Under the pieces are notes generated by a model. That model saw nothing but the letters and a program-made list of their open reading frames with translations. It did not search any database and was not told where the DNA came from. The translations under genes and the position numbers were made by a program. A stretch of DNA of 32,158 nucleotides from an uncultured Robinsoniella sp. (GTDB lineage: Bacteria; Bacillota; Clostridia; Lachnospirales; Lachnospiraceae): assembly GCA_900540475.1 (NCBI GenBank), contig UQGG01000066.1:1-32158 (forward strand), written 5' to 3'. The number at the start of each line of letters is the position of its first letter. Within the stretch, counting starts at the first letter, position 1. Positions 15,892-23,378 of this stretch are shown here, in pieces.

Positions 15892-17784
15892 ATGGCAAAG
15901 AAAAATTATGACGATTTGTCAAAAAAGATAGAGACCTTTATAGGCGGGTCTGATAACGTAATTTCTTTATTTCATTGTGCTACGCGTCTTCGTTTTAAAT
16001 TAAAGGATAGAAACAAGGCGGATAAAAAAAGTCTGGAGCAGCTGGAAGGCGTCATTACGGTGATTGAAAGCGGCGGTCAGATACAGGTTGTAATCGGAAA
16101 CCAGGTAGCAGATGTGTATGAAGCGATTTTAAAAAATACAGATATTAAGGCTGCGGATCAGGAAAAGGAGAGCACAGAGAATAAGGAGAAGAAAAACGTT
16201 CTGAACCTTTTTATGGAAACCATTTCCGGGATCTTCGCACCGGTGCTGGCGGCAATGTGCGGAGCCGGTATGTTAAAAGGAATCCTGATCTTATGTACCA
16301 CTTTGGGATGGCTGACGGCAGAGATGGGGACATACCGGATTTTATATGCGGCTGCAGATGGGGTATTTACATTTTTGCCTGTTTTCCTGGCATTTACAGC
16401 CGCGAAGAAATTCCATGCAGACCAGTTTGTGTCTGTAGGGATTGCAGCAGCGCTGGTATATCCGGATATAACGGCAGCCTTTTCCGCTGGAGAAGCTCTG
16501 ACTTTTATGAAAATACCGGTGGTATTGGTTAGTTATACTTCATCTGTGATTCCCATTATTATATCTATTTACGTATTATCGAAATTGGAAAAAGGGCTGA
16601 AACATATTCTGCCTGAAATCTGTAAACGTTTTATGACACCGTTACTCAGTCTGGTTATCATGGTTCCGGCAACTTATCTGGTCATTGGTCCTGTTGCGGA
16701 TTTTGCCGGAAAACTGTTGGCATCCGGTTACACAGGCATGGTGGGATTCAGCCCGATTATTGCAGGCTTTGTTCTGGGACTGCTCTGGCCGGCAGTTGTA
16801 ATGTTCGGTCTCCATTGGGGATTTGCACCAATCGTATTTAACAACATTGCTGAATATGGACGTGATACTTTATTTACCATAACAGGACCCAACAATATGG
16901 CACAGGCTGGTGCGACCCTGGGTGTATTTTTAAAGACGAAAAATAAAGAACTGAAATCACTTTCCGGATCAGCAGCATTGTCCGCGGTACTTGCCGGCAT
17001 TACGGAACCTGCAATCTATGGTATTACTTTAAAATATAAAAAGCCATTTTTTATTGGTGCGTTTTTTTCCGGTATTGCAGGAGCCATCGTGGCTGCCAGC
17101 GGAGCCGGGGCACCCACCCTGTTAACAACCAGTATCCTGACGCTTCCCGGATATATCGGCAAAGGTTTTGCAGGCTTCTGTATCGCATGTGCCATCGCAT
17201 ATTTTGGCTCTGCGATTGTAACTTATCTATTTGGATTCCAGGATAGTATGCTGCATGAGAATGATAATAATACTGCAGTAAAAGGCGCAAAGGAAGAGAG
17301 CAGCGTCAGAGGAGAAGCAGAGATGACTGCGCCAGTCAATGGAAAAGTCATTCTGCTGTCGGAAGTAAGAGATGAAGCATTTGCATCGGAAGCCCTTGGT
17401 AAAGGAATAGCAATAATTCCGCAGGACGGCAGAATCTGCGCACCGTGTGACGGCGTGGTGAGTGCCCTGTTCCCCACAGGTCATGCCATAGGGATTACCT
17501 CCGCCAAAGGAGCGGAAGTTCTGATTCATGTGGGAATGGATACCGTAAGATTAAACGGAGCAGGATTTACGTCACATGTATCTGAGGGACAGATGGTGAA
17601 AGCCGGCGATCTCCTGATAGAAGCCGATTTAGAGACAATACAGAAAGCGGGATATGATACCACGACGCCCATTATTATCACGAATACGGAGGATTTCGCT
17701 GAATTGGAAACAGCCGGTGTGGGTTTGGTAAAGGCAGGCGTTCCTGTAATCAAATTGAAAATGCGGGGGGATGAAATTGAGTAG
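15892..17784 (+). CDS. PTS beta-glucoside-type EIIBCA permease
   Basis: This 630-residue three-domain transporter imports a beta-glucoside while phosphorylating it. The EIIB domain (about 1-85) carries the phosphocysteine in FHCATRLRF (C29). EIIC (about 105-455) holds about ten membrane segments, with GITEPAIYG marking the sugar-site region. EIIA (about 485-630) has the active histidine in VLIHVGMDTV (H546). The order BCA and the length match BglF/BglP. AGGAGGAG stands upstream of this ATG. The stop overlaps the next gene by 14 bp, so translation is coupled. Together with the downstream GH1 enzyme the substrate is a beta-glucoside, and the GH140-like gene suggests it is branched or decorated. 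Confidence 0.93.
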   Translation: MAKKNYDDLSKKIETFIGGSDNVISLFHCATRLRFKLKDRNKADKKSLEQLEGVITVIESGGQIQVVIGNQVADVYEAILKNTDIKAADQEKESTENKEKKNVLNLFMETISGIFAPVLAAMCGAGMLKGILILCTTLGWLTAEMGTYRILYAAADGVFTFLPVFLAFTAAKKFHADQFVSVGIAAALVYPDITAAFSAGEALTFMKIPVVLVSYTSSVIPIIISIYVLSKLEKGLKHILPEICKRFMTPLLSLVIMVPATYLVIGPVADFAGKLLASGYTGMVGFSPIIAGFVLGLLWPAVVMFGLHWGFAPIVFNNIAEYGRDTLFTITGPNNMAQAGATLGVFLKTKNKELKSLSGSAALSAVLAGITEPAIYGITLKYKKPFFIGAFFSGIAGAIVAASGAGAPTLLTTSILTLPGYIGKGFAGFCIACAIAYFGSAIVTYLFGFQDSMLHENDNNTAVKGAKEESSVRGEAEMTAPVNGKVILLSEVRDEAFASEALGKGIAIIPQDGRICAPCDGVVSALFPTGHAIGITSAKGAEVLIHVGMDTVRLNGAGFTSHVSEGQMVKAGDLLIEADLETIQKAGYDTTTPIIITNTEDFAELETAGVGLVKAGVPVIKLKMRGDEIE

Positions 17785-19051
17785 GATAAAGATTCATGAA
17801 AATGGAAGTAACTTTATATTGGATGGGAAGCCGTTCTTTTATCTGGGGGATACGATCTGGAGCGCATTTACTAACGTAAGCCTGGAAGAATGGGAGTATT
17901 ACCTCAGCATTCGAAAGGCACAGGGATTTACCGTGCTTCAGATTAATACGATGCCTCAGTGGGACCGCTGCATTTCCGATATTGGTCTGTATCCATTTCC
18001 CACAAAAGACGGGCATAAATTTGATTTCACCCAGTGGAATCAGGCGTATTATGACCGGGCAGCCAAAATGTGCCGTATGGCGGTGGATCAGGGATTCCAG
18101 CTTGCCCTGGTGGTACTCTGGCTGAATTATGTACCGGGTACCTGGGGCAGCAGAATGCTGAACATGAATGTTATGCCGGAAGAATTTGTGGAGGCATATA
18201 CCAGGAAAGTGATAGCGGAATTTGATGGATTTGATCCTGTCTATGTGGTAAGCGGAGATACGGATTTTGATACTCCGGAGGCGAAAGCGTACTATGGAAC
18301 AGCACTCAGGGTGCTCTGTGAGAACAGTCCGAAATCCTTAAAGACCATGCATATTAAAAGGGGATATGATGTAATACCGGAAGAATTTCTGGACAGGCTG
18401 GACTTCTATATGTTCCAGTCGGGGCACAATGCAAGAGAACAGCAGATGGCTTATGTACTTCCGGAACGATTCCGGGAAAAATACCCCAGGAAACCCATGA
18501 TCAATGCAGAGCCCTGTTATGAACAGATGGGATTTAGCAGACAGGAATATGGACGGTTTGAAGCAGTGGACATCCGCAAAGCAGCATGGAGCAGCATCTT
18601 ATCCGGTGCCTGTGCAGGAGTCACCTATGGAGCACATGGCATCTGGAACTGGCAGAAGGTAAACTGTCCGAAAAATCCGGTTCTGGGAGAAGGATTCGAT
18701 GAGCCGCTGCCCTGGCAGGAAGCGATTAAGTTTCCGGGTGCGTGGGATTATGGATTTATCCGGTTTAAATTGGAGGAGTATGGGATACAGGAGTTGACTC
18801 CGGTAAATGACTGCCTGGAAAATCCCTCTTCTGATATCCGCATGGCAGCGACAGAAGACCGGTATCTGATTTATCTGCCCTATAATACGAAAGTGATCAT
18901 TGGTCTGGAATTAAAGGGATTTACCGCAAAGGCTTTAGATTTGGAGACGAGATATCTGGCATGTGTTGATATGGAACAGAAAGGCGGCAGAACAGTCATT
19001 TCCATGCATCCGTTTCACAAAGATGTACTGTTGATTTTGGAAAAGAAATAA
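17771..19051 (+). CDS. DUF4038/GH140-like glycoside hydrolase (apiosidase-like)
   Basis: This 426-residue protein has no signal peptide and so acts in the cytoplasm. The N terminus (FFYLGDTIWSAF, 22-33; QGFTVLQINTMPQWD, 51-65) is characteristic of the DUF4038 TIM barrel. Likely acidic catalytic residues are D163 in VVSGDTD and E247 in INAEPCYE, in positions like the Asp/Glu pair of GH140 apiosidase. A small beta-domain closes the chain (about 345-426). It overlaps the PTS gene by 14 bp and is followed by a GH1 gene, so it should process the imported phosphorylated sugar. Family membership is confident. Apiose specificity is only inferred, and other pentoses or deoxy sugars are possible. Confidence 0.8.
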   Translation: MKLSRIKIHENGSNFILDGKPFFYLGDTIWSAFTNVSLEEWEYYLSIRKAQGFTVLQINTMPQWDRCISDIGLYPFPTKDGHKFDFTQWNQAYYDRAAKMCRMAVDQGFQLALVVLWLNYVPGTWGSRMLNMNVMPEEFVEAYTRKVIAEFDGFDPVYVVSGDTDFDTPEAKAYYGTALRVLCENSPKSLKTMHIKRGYDVIPEEFLDRLDFYMFQSGHNAREQQMAYVLPERFREKYPRKPMINAEPCYEQMGFSRQEYGRFEAVDIRKAAWSSILSGACAGVTYGAHGIWNWQKVNCPKNPVLGEGFDEPLPWQEAIKFPGAWDYGFIRFKLEEYGIQELTPVNDCLENPSSDIRMAATEDRYLIYLPYNTKVIIGLELKGFTAKALDLETRYLACVDMEQKGGRTVISMHPFHKDVLLILEKK

Positions 19052-19067
19052 AATGGAGGTAAGAAAA

Positions 19068-20474
19068 ATGCGTGAATTTCCGGAAGGTTTTCTCTGGGGA
19101 GGGGCAGTTGCCGCAAACCAGTGTGAAGGAGCTTATAAGGAAGATGGAAAGGGACTGTCTATTCAGGATGTCCTGCCACGGGGAATCCGGGGAGAAAGAA
19201 CGTCGGTTCCTACCGAGGATAATAAAAAACTGGCAGGCATTGATTTTTATCACCGCTGCCGGGAGGATATCAGACTGTTTGCAGAGATGGGGTTCAAGGT
19301 ATTTCGGACATCCATTGCATGGAGCCGGATCTTTCCAAATGGTGATGAAACAGAACCAAATGAAAAGGGACTGGAATTTTATGACCGGGTCTTTGATGAA
19401 TGCCACAAATACGGAATAGAACCCCTTGTTACTATTTCCCATTATGAGACGCCATTATATCTGGCTGAACATTATAACGGCTGGGCAAACAGGAAAATGA
19501 TCGGGTTTTATGAACGTTATGTCAGAACGCTGTTTGAACGTTTTGGAGGTAAGGTAAAATACTGGCTTACATTCAATGAGATCAATTCTGTGCTTCATGC
19601 CCCGTTTATGAGCGGCGGCATCCATACCCCAGCAGAAAAGCTGACGGAACAGGAACTTTACCAGGCAGTTCATCATGAGCTGGTTGCAAGTGCCCTGGCA
19701 ACGAAGACAGCACATGAAATGATGCCGGATGCTAAGATCGGGTGTATGATTTTAAGCATGCCCATGTATCCGTTAACTCCGTCACCGGATGACATGATTC
19801 AGGTTATGGAAGAGGAACACAAAAACTATTTCTTTGGAGATGTTCATGTGAGAGGCACCTATCCGGGATATATGAAACGCTATTTCCGGGATCATCATAT
19901 TCAGATTCATTTTGAGCCGGAAGATGAAGAAATCCTGAAACATACCGTAGATTTTGTTTCCTTCAGCTACTATATGAGTGTCTGTGCCACTGCCGATAAA
20001 GAGAAGCAGAAAAAAGGCAATGGCAATCTGTTAGGAGGTGTACCGAATCCCACATTAACGGCATCCCAGTGGGGATGGCAGATTGACCCAAAGGGACTGC
20101 GCTATGTATTGAATATGTTCTATGACCGGTATCAAAAGCCTCTTTTTGTGGTTGAAAACGGTCTGGGTGCAGTGGATGTGCTCACAGAAGACGTCCATGG
20201 AAATAAGACCGTGGAAGATGATTACCGCATCCAATACCTGCATGACCATCTGGTGCAGCTGCGTGAAGCAGTGGAAGATGGTGTAGAGGTTCTGGGATAT
20301 ACAACCTGGGGATGTATTGACCTTGTCAGCGCATCCACCGCAGAATTGAAAAAACGATATGGCTTTATCTATGTGGACCGGAATGATGATGGAAGCGGGA
20401 CATTGGACAGATATAAGAAAAAAAGTTTTTATTGGTATCAGAAAGTGATTGAAAGCAATGGGGGAATATTGTAA
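19068..20474 (+). CDS. GH1 6-phospho-beta-glucosidase
   Basis: This 468-residue enzyme hydrolyses 6-phospho-beta-glucosides to glucose 6-phosphate and an aglycone or sugar. It begins with the GH1 N-terminal signature (FPEGFLWGGAVAANQCEGAY). The acid/base is E171 in TFNEIN and the nucleophile E363 in VVENGLG. S421, K429 and Y431 in SASTAELKKRY are the phosphate-binding residues that separate 6-phospho enzymes from plain glucosidases. The start at 19068 is preferred over an in-frame ATG at 19053 because GGAGG lies eight bases upstream of it and the GH1 signature begins right there. It is the last gene of the PTS operon and converges on the DUF3795 gene with 20 bp between. Confidence 0.93.
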   Translation: MREFPEGFLWGGAVAANQCEGAYKEDGKGLSIQDVLPRGIRGERTSVPTEDNKKLAGIDFYHRCREDIRLFAEMGFKVFRTSIAWSRIFPNGDETEPNEKGLEFYDRVFDECHKYGIEPLVTISHYETPLYLAEHYNGWANRKMIGFYERYVRTLFERFGGKVKYWLTFNEINSVLHAPFMSGGIHTPAEKLTEQELYQAVHHELVASALATKTAHEMMPDAKIGCMILSMPMYPLTPSPDDMIQVMEEEHKNYFFGDVHVRGTYPGYMKRYFRDHHIQIHFEPEDEEILKHTVDFVSFSYYMSVCATADKEKQKKGNGNLLGGVPNPTLTASQWGWQIDPKGLRYVLNMFYDRYQKPLFVVENGLGAVDVLTEDVHGNKTVEDDYRIQYLHDHLVQLREAVEDGVEVLGYTTWGCIDLVSASTAELKKRYGFIYVDRNDDGSGTLDRYKKKSFYWYQKVIESNGGIL

Positions 20475-20494
20475 GACTGATTTCAATTGTATGT

Positions 20495-20785
20495 TTAGCT
20501 CCAGTTTTGGAGATTCTCTAATTGCCGGAGGTGATCCTGTGCATTTTCTTCCGGCGATTTGGTAGGGTCATCTCCATCAAAATGTTCACATGGCAGATTG
20601 GAACATTTGCCGCAGTGAGCGTATTTCTTTTCATTTACACAGCATCGATAAATACTGCAGACATCCTCTCCGGTGTATTCCAGCCAGAATGCCTTTCCTT
20701 TTTCCTGGGGACACCCTTTGCAGTCTTCCGGAAAGGAAGTACAGTCAGAGCATATCACACCGCAGCAGCTTAATATTTTTTCCAT
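20495..20785 (-). CDS. Small cysteine-rich DUF3795 protein
   Basis: This 96-residue protein has twelve cysteines, among them CCGVICSDC at 7-15, CKGC at 22-25, CSIYRCC at 43-49 and CGKCSNLPC at 58-66. This pattern matches the DUF3795 family, thought to bind zinc or an iron-sulfur cluster; no function is known. The start at 20785 is chosen over an earlier in-frame ATG at 20809 because AGGAGG lies six bases upstream of it. It is a single gene convergent with the GH1 gene. Confidence 0.85.
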   Translation of the reverse strand: MEKILSCCGVICSDCTSFPEDCKGCPQEKGKAFWLEYTGEDVCSIYRCCVNEKKYAHCGKCSNLPCEHFDGDDPTKSPEENAQDHLRQLENLQNWS

Positions 20786-20827
20786 TGGCAGCCTCCTGAA
20801 TTTTTTCATCTGATTTGTGAGCAGAGT

Positions 20828-20857
20828 ATTATAGGTTTATTTGTGCATTCTTATTAA
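20828..20857 (-). promoter_or_regulatory. Candidate promoter of the DUF3795 gene
   Basis: On the minus strand TATAAT (20828-20833) is preceded, after 18 bp, by TTAATA (20852-20857). The -35 box is poor, the -10 box perfect. Confidence 0.5.
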
Positions 20858-21006
20858 TGACTTCAGTATAATGGATTCTTTTGCAATATGCCAGAGAAAT
20901 TTTTCGCTTTCCGGCAACAGTCTAAACCCAAAAACCGATATCCTGATTTTTGGATATCAATATTGGAATTTTAGGATTGGAATGAAATCAAATCGGTATC
21001 TTTACC

Positions 21007-21035
21007 TTGAAAAATGATTCATGTGGTATTATAAT
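21007..21035 (+). promoter_or_regulatory. Promoter of the GNAT gene
   Basis: TTGAAA at 21007-21012 and TATAAT at 21030-21035 are spaced by 17 bp, giving a near-consensus sigma-A promoter. The transcript would begin just before the stem-loop at 21058-21099. Confidence 0.82.
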
Positions 21036-21057
21036 GGTCTGATTCGAGAAAATTGAA

Positions 21058-21099
21058 AGCCTGTCAGAAGTAATATCTAAAAGTAATATTAGACAGGCT
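21058..21099 (+). promoter_or_regulatory. Bulged stem-loop in the leader of the GNAT mRNA
   Basis: AGCCTGTC (21058-21065) pairs with GACAGGCT (21092-21099), and TAATAT (21071-21076) with ATATTA (21086-21091). A five-base bulge lies on the 5' arm and the loop has 9 bases. The hairpin ends only a few bases before the ribosome site (GGGAGA) and could affect translation or transcript stability. Confidence 0.6.
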
Positions 21100-21113
21100 C
21101 TGGGAGACTAAAA

Positions 21114-21629
21114 ATGAACATACAAATTAAATCCATTGATGGTAATCAACAATACGGACTGGAAAATCTTTATTTAGAATCCTTTCCAAAGGAAGAAAGA
21201 ATTGATTTTAAACTTTTAACCGCCAAAACAAAAGAGGGGAAAGGAAACTTCCTTGGACTTTTTGAAAATGGTGATTTAGCAGGATTAACCTATTATACGC
21301 AGTACGAAAAAATTGTCTATGTTTTTTATATTGCGATTGATCCTGAGTATCAGTCAAAAGGATATGGGAAATTGATTATTGAACATCTGTTTGAGAAGTT
21401 TCCGGGGCATAATGTTATGCTTCTTGTTGAAGAATTAGATGAAAATGCAGAAAACAATGAACAGAGAATCAGAAGGAAGAATTTTTATCTGAGTAACAAT
21501 TTTGCTGATAATAATCATTTTTTAGAAGTGATGGGAGTTCCCTTTGAATTGCTGCACCGAAAAGGCTATGCTTATGATGTGGAAGAATTTGAAAAAATCC
21601 AGGGGTATTTTTTCAGTGATGCAGAATAG
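21114..21629 (+). CDS. GNAT-family N-acetyltransferase
   Basis: This 171-residue protein shows the GNAT core: the beta4 segment VYVFYIAIDPEYQSKGYGK (about 68-86) contains the acetyl-CoA pyrophosphate loop QSKGYGK. A C-terminal part (FYLSNNFADNNHFLEVMGVP) is shared by many Firmicute GNATs annotated only as such. The acceptor is unknown. It has its own consensus promoter and a leader hairpin, so it is a single-gene unit. GGGAGA supports the start. Confidence 0.88.
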   Translation: MNIQIKSIDGNQQYGLENLYLESFPKEERIDFKLLTAKTKEGKGNFLGLFENGDLAGLTYYTQYEKIVYVFYIAIDPEYQSKGYGKLIIEHLFEKFPGHNVMLLVEELDENAENNEQRIRRKNFYLSNNFADNNHFLEVMGVPFELLHRKGYAYDVEEFEKIQGYFFSDAE

Positions 21630-21691
21630 AATAAGACAGGCGTTACTAAATAGTTGATTTGCCTTATTAAGAGGAATGATATAATGTTTTT

Positions 21692-21718
21692 AGAGCTTTG
21701 CATTTAATGCAGAGCTCT
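21692..21718. terminator. Terminator-like hairpin between GNAT and TetR genes
   Basis: AGAGCT/AGCTCT and TGCAT/ATGCA form a nearly perfect stem around a TTA loop, with T runs on the outside in both directions (five T before, three after). It probably ends the GNAT transcript. Confidence 0.6.
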
Positions 21719-21739
21719 TTCACGTGTACAAAAAAACTC

Positions 21740-21757
21740 ATTGACTCATATTCAATC
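21740..21757. promoter_or_regulatory. Operator in the tetR promoter
   Basis: This 18-bp site (ATTGACTCATATTCAATC) overlaps the -35 box of tetR and matches the reverse complement of 22529-22546 at 17 of 18 positions. It has a pseudo-palindromic form ATTGA-N7-TCAAT, as expected for a TetR-family dimer. Confidence 0.75.
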
Positions 21758-21769
21758 GTGTGATAGAAT
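21741..21769 (+). promoter_or_regulatory. Promoter of the tetR-type gene
   Basis: TTGACT (21741-21746) and TAGAAT (21764-21769) are spaced by 17 bp. The operator covers the -35 box and much of the spacer, consistent with autorepression. Confidence 0.8.
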
Positions 21770-21790
21770 GATTTTTGAGGTGGTGATCAT

Positions 21791-22360
21791 ATGCGGATAT
21801 CAAAGGAACCGGAAGTAAGAAAACAGGAAATCATAGATGTGGCTATGAAGGTATTTGCTGAAAAGGGATATGAAGCCGCTACGATGAAGGATATTGCGAA
21901 AGAAGCAGATGTCGTGGCTGGTTTGTGTTATCACTATTTTCAAAATAAGCAGGAACTTTATAATATAGCAGTAACACAATATGCCAAAGAATGCAGCCGG
22001 GCATTTATTTCTATTTTTCAACAGACAGAGTTAACATTAGATGAATGTCTGGATGCCATGGAGAGGATCTCCATAAGCCAGGAACATGGGTATGGGTATA
22101 AATACAAAGAATTTTTTAACAAAGAAGGCAATGAATTGTTCCACAAGCAGCTGGAATTGTATATGTCAAAAGAGATCTTTCCGTATATGCAGAAATATGT
22201 TGCCTGTCTGGCTGAAAGAAATGAAATCCACACGGAAGATTCCGGGCTGTTAGCACATTTTTTGTGGAGCGGACAGTCGTCGGTTATGAATGAGGAAAGT
22301 GTACCGGTGGAAAAGAGGGTTGCGTTTATCAGGGATATATTTAAAAAAATATTGGGTTAG
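21791..22360 (+). CDS. TetR-family transcriptional repressor
   Basis: This 189-residue protein has the TetR helix-turn-helix at about 10-55 (VFAEKGYEAATMKDIAKEA, then YHYFQNKQELY). The all-helical C-terminal ligand domain cannot be assigned to a ligand. GAGGTGG precedes the start. The promoter holds an operator-like site that recurs almost exactly upstream of the methyltransferase gene at 22657, so this regulator probably represses itself and that gene. Confidence 0.92.
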   Translation: MRISKEPEVRKQEIIDVAMKVFAEKGYEAATMKDIAKEADVVAGLCYHYFQNKQELYNIAVTQYAKECSRAFISIFQQTELTLDECLDAMERISISQEHGYGYKYKEFFNKEGNELFHKQLELYMSKEIFPYMQKYVACLAERNEIHTEDSGLLAHFLWSGQSSVMNEESVPVEKRVAFIRDIFKKILG

Positions 22361-22367
22361 TTATTAT

Positions 22368-22381
22368 GACGCTTTGTATAT
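22368..22381 (+). repeat. Short match to the terminal repeats
   Basis: GACGCTTTGTATAT here is identical to 31998-32011 and shares its core with the complement of 91-100. After it an open stretch of 31 codons (starting MTLCIW at 22366) runs to a stop, parallel to the TLCI frame of the terminal repeats. The remainder does not align well. Confidence 0.45.
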
Positions 22382-22490
22382 GGAGACAAAGCTGGTTTTC
22401 TCAGCATGGTAAGACCCCTGGGGGCAATTATAATACGCTCTGGGAAAGTAACTTCTAAAATGAATCGATATTAATACTAATTACAGAACA

Positions 22491-22513
22491 GCCCTGCCAA
22501 TGTATGGCAGGGC
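22491..22513. terminator. GC-rich hairpin before the methyltransferase operator region
   Basis: GCCCTGCCA and TGGCAGGGC form a perfect 9-bp stem with a 5-base loop. No T run follows on either strand, so terminator activity for the tetR transcript is likely but not certain. Confidence 0.5.
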
Positions 22514-22528
22514 AAACAAATACCCAAT

Positions 22529-22546
22529 GATTGAATATAAGTCAAT
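22529..22546. promoter_or_regulatory. Second TetR-type operator, upstream of the methyltransferase
   Basis: GATTGAATATAAGTCAAT is the inverted counterpart (17 of 18 bases) of the site in the tetR promoter. More half-sites follow to 22574 (TATTCAA, ATTGAG, TTGAG). The site is 110 bp before the methyltransferase start. Confidence 0.72.
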
Positions 22547-22656
22547 GAACAATATTCAACACATTGAGTTGAGTATCATTAAAAAAGAGCATCAGGAAAT
22601 ATGAATAACTGGTAACACAGCAATTGCTTAAAAAATATATGAAAAAGGAGAACATA

Positions 22657-23280
22657 ATGCGTAAAGAAAACAGAAAAGAATTGACAAAGAAATACTTTAA
22701 CAGTACAGCGGAGGATTATAATCAAAGCCATGACGGAAAATTTGTGCAGTGTATGTATCAGGAGATTGTGGAAAGGGTGAGGGTGCTAAAACCGGAACGG
22801 GTACTGGATCTGGGATGTGGCAATGGAAATGTGATACAGCTGTTAAAAAGCAGGATACCTTCCCAATACTATGGACTGGATATTTCTGAAAAAATGATCG
22901 AAGAGACGAAGAAATGTTTTGGAAATGATGTAAAACTGTGTGTTGGGGATGCGGAAAAACTGCCTTATGAGGACCAAATGTTTGATTTGATTATCTGCAA
23001 TGCGTCCTTTCATCATTATCCCAGAGCGGAAAGAGCCGTGGCTGAAATGAAGAGGGTCTTAAAACCGGAGGGTACGGTAATCCTTGGGGATCCCACACTG
23101 CCGGGAAAAATATTTACCAGCATATTGAATCTGCTTATGAAATACAGTAATTCCGGGGAAGCAAAGATCTGGCATAAAAAAGAGATTACGGCATTATTCC
23201 GGGGATATGGGTTTCAGGTTAAAGACTGGAAGAAGATAAATTATAAAACATTTATGTTTTCAGCAGTGCTGCGAAAATAA
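22657..23280 (+). CDS. Class I SAM-dependent methyltransferase
   Basis: This 207-residue enzyme transfers a methyl group from S-adenosylmethionine to an unknown acceptor. SAM motif I is VLDLGCGNGN (49-58), the acidic loop DIS lies near 75, and the post-motifs GDAEKLPYEDQMFDLIICN and LKPEGTVIL follow in order, as in UbiE/methyltransferase-11 proteins. The start at 22657 is taken because AAGGAG stands six bases upstream; a longer frame from 22624 adds residues not found in the family. It is alone and follows a TetR gene whose likely operator lies in its upstream region. Confidence 0.9.
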   Translation: MRKENRKELTKKYFNSTAEDYNQSHDGKFVQCMYQEIVERVRVLKPERVLDLGCGNGNVIQLLKSRIPSQYYGLDISEKMIEETKKCFGNDVKLCVGDAEKLPYEDQMFDLIICNASFHHYPRAERAVAEMKRVLKPEGTVILGDPTLPGKIFTSILNLLMKYSNSGEAKIWHKKEITALFRGYGFQVKDWKKINYKTFMFSAVLRK

Positions 23281-23318
23281 CTGCCCCGTAAAATAATGCA
23301 AGAAATCGAAATACAGTG

Positions 23319-23349
23319 AATTAAATTCCAAATCCCCCCATGCTATAAT
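23319..23349 (+). promoter_or_regulatory. Candidate promoter of the GH3 operon with palindrome
   Basis: TATAAT lies at 23344-23349. Seventeen bp upstream is a poor -35 (TTAAAT, 23321-23326) covered by the perfect palindrome GAATTAAATTC (23319-23329). A weak -35 overlapped by a palindrome suggests an activator site. Confidence 0.5.
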
Positions 23350-23378
23350 TTCCCCAAAAGATACGAGGAGGATTTGAA

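Larger units (their letters stand above)
20786..21113. other. Intergenic region between divergent DUF3795 and GNAT genes
   Basis: These 328 bp contain no supported gene. They hold a candidate minus-strand promoter for the DUF3795 gene, a 7-bp hairpin or dyad (GATATCC at 20937-20943, GGATATC at 20952-20958), the GNAT promoter at 21007-21035 and a bulged stem-loop at 21058-21099. Confidence 0.6.
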
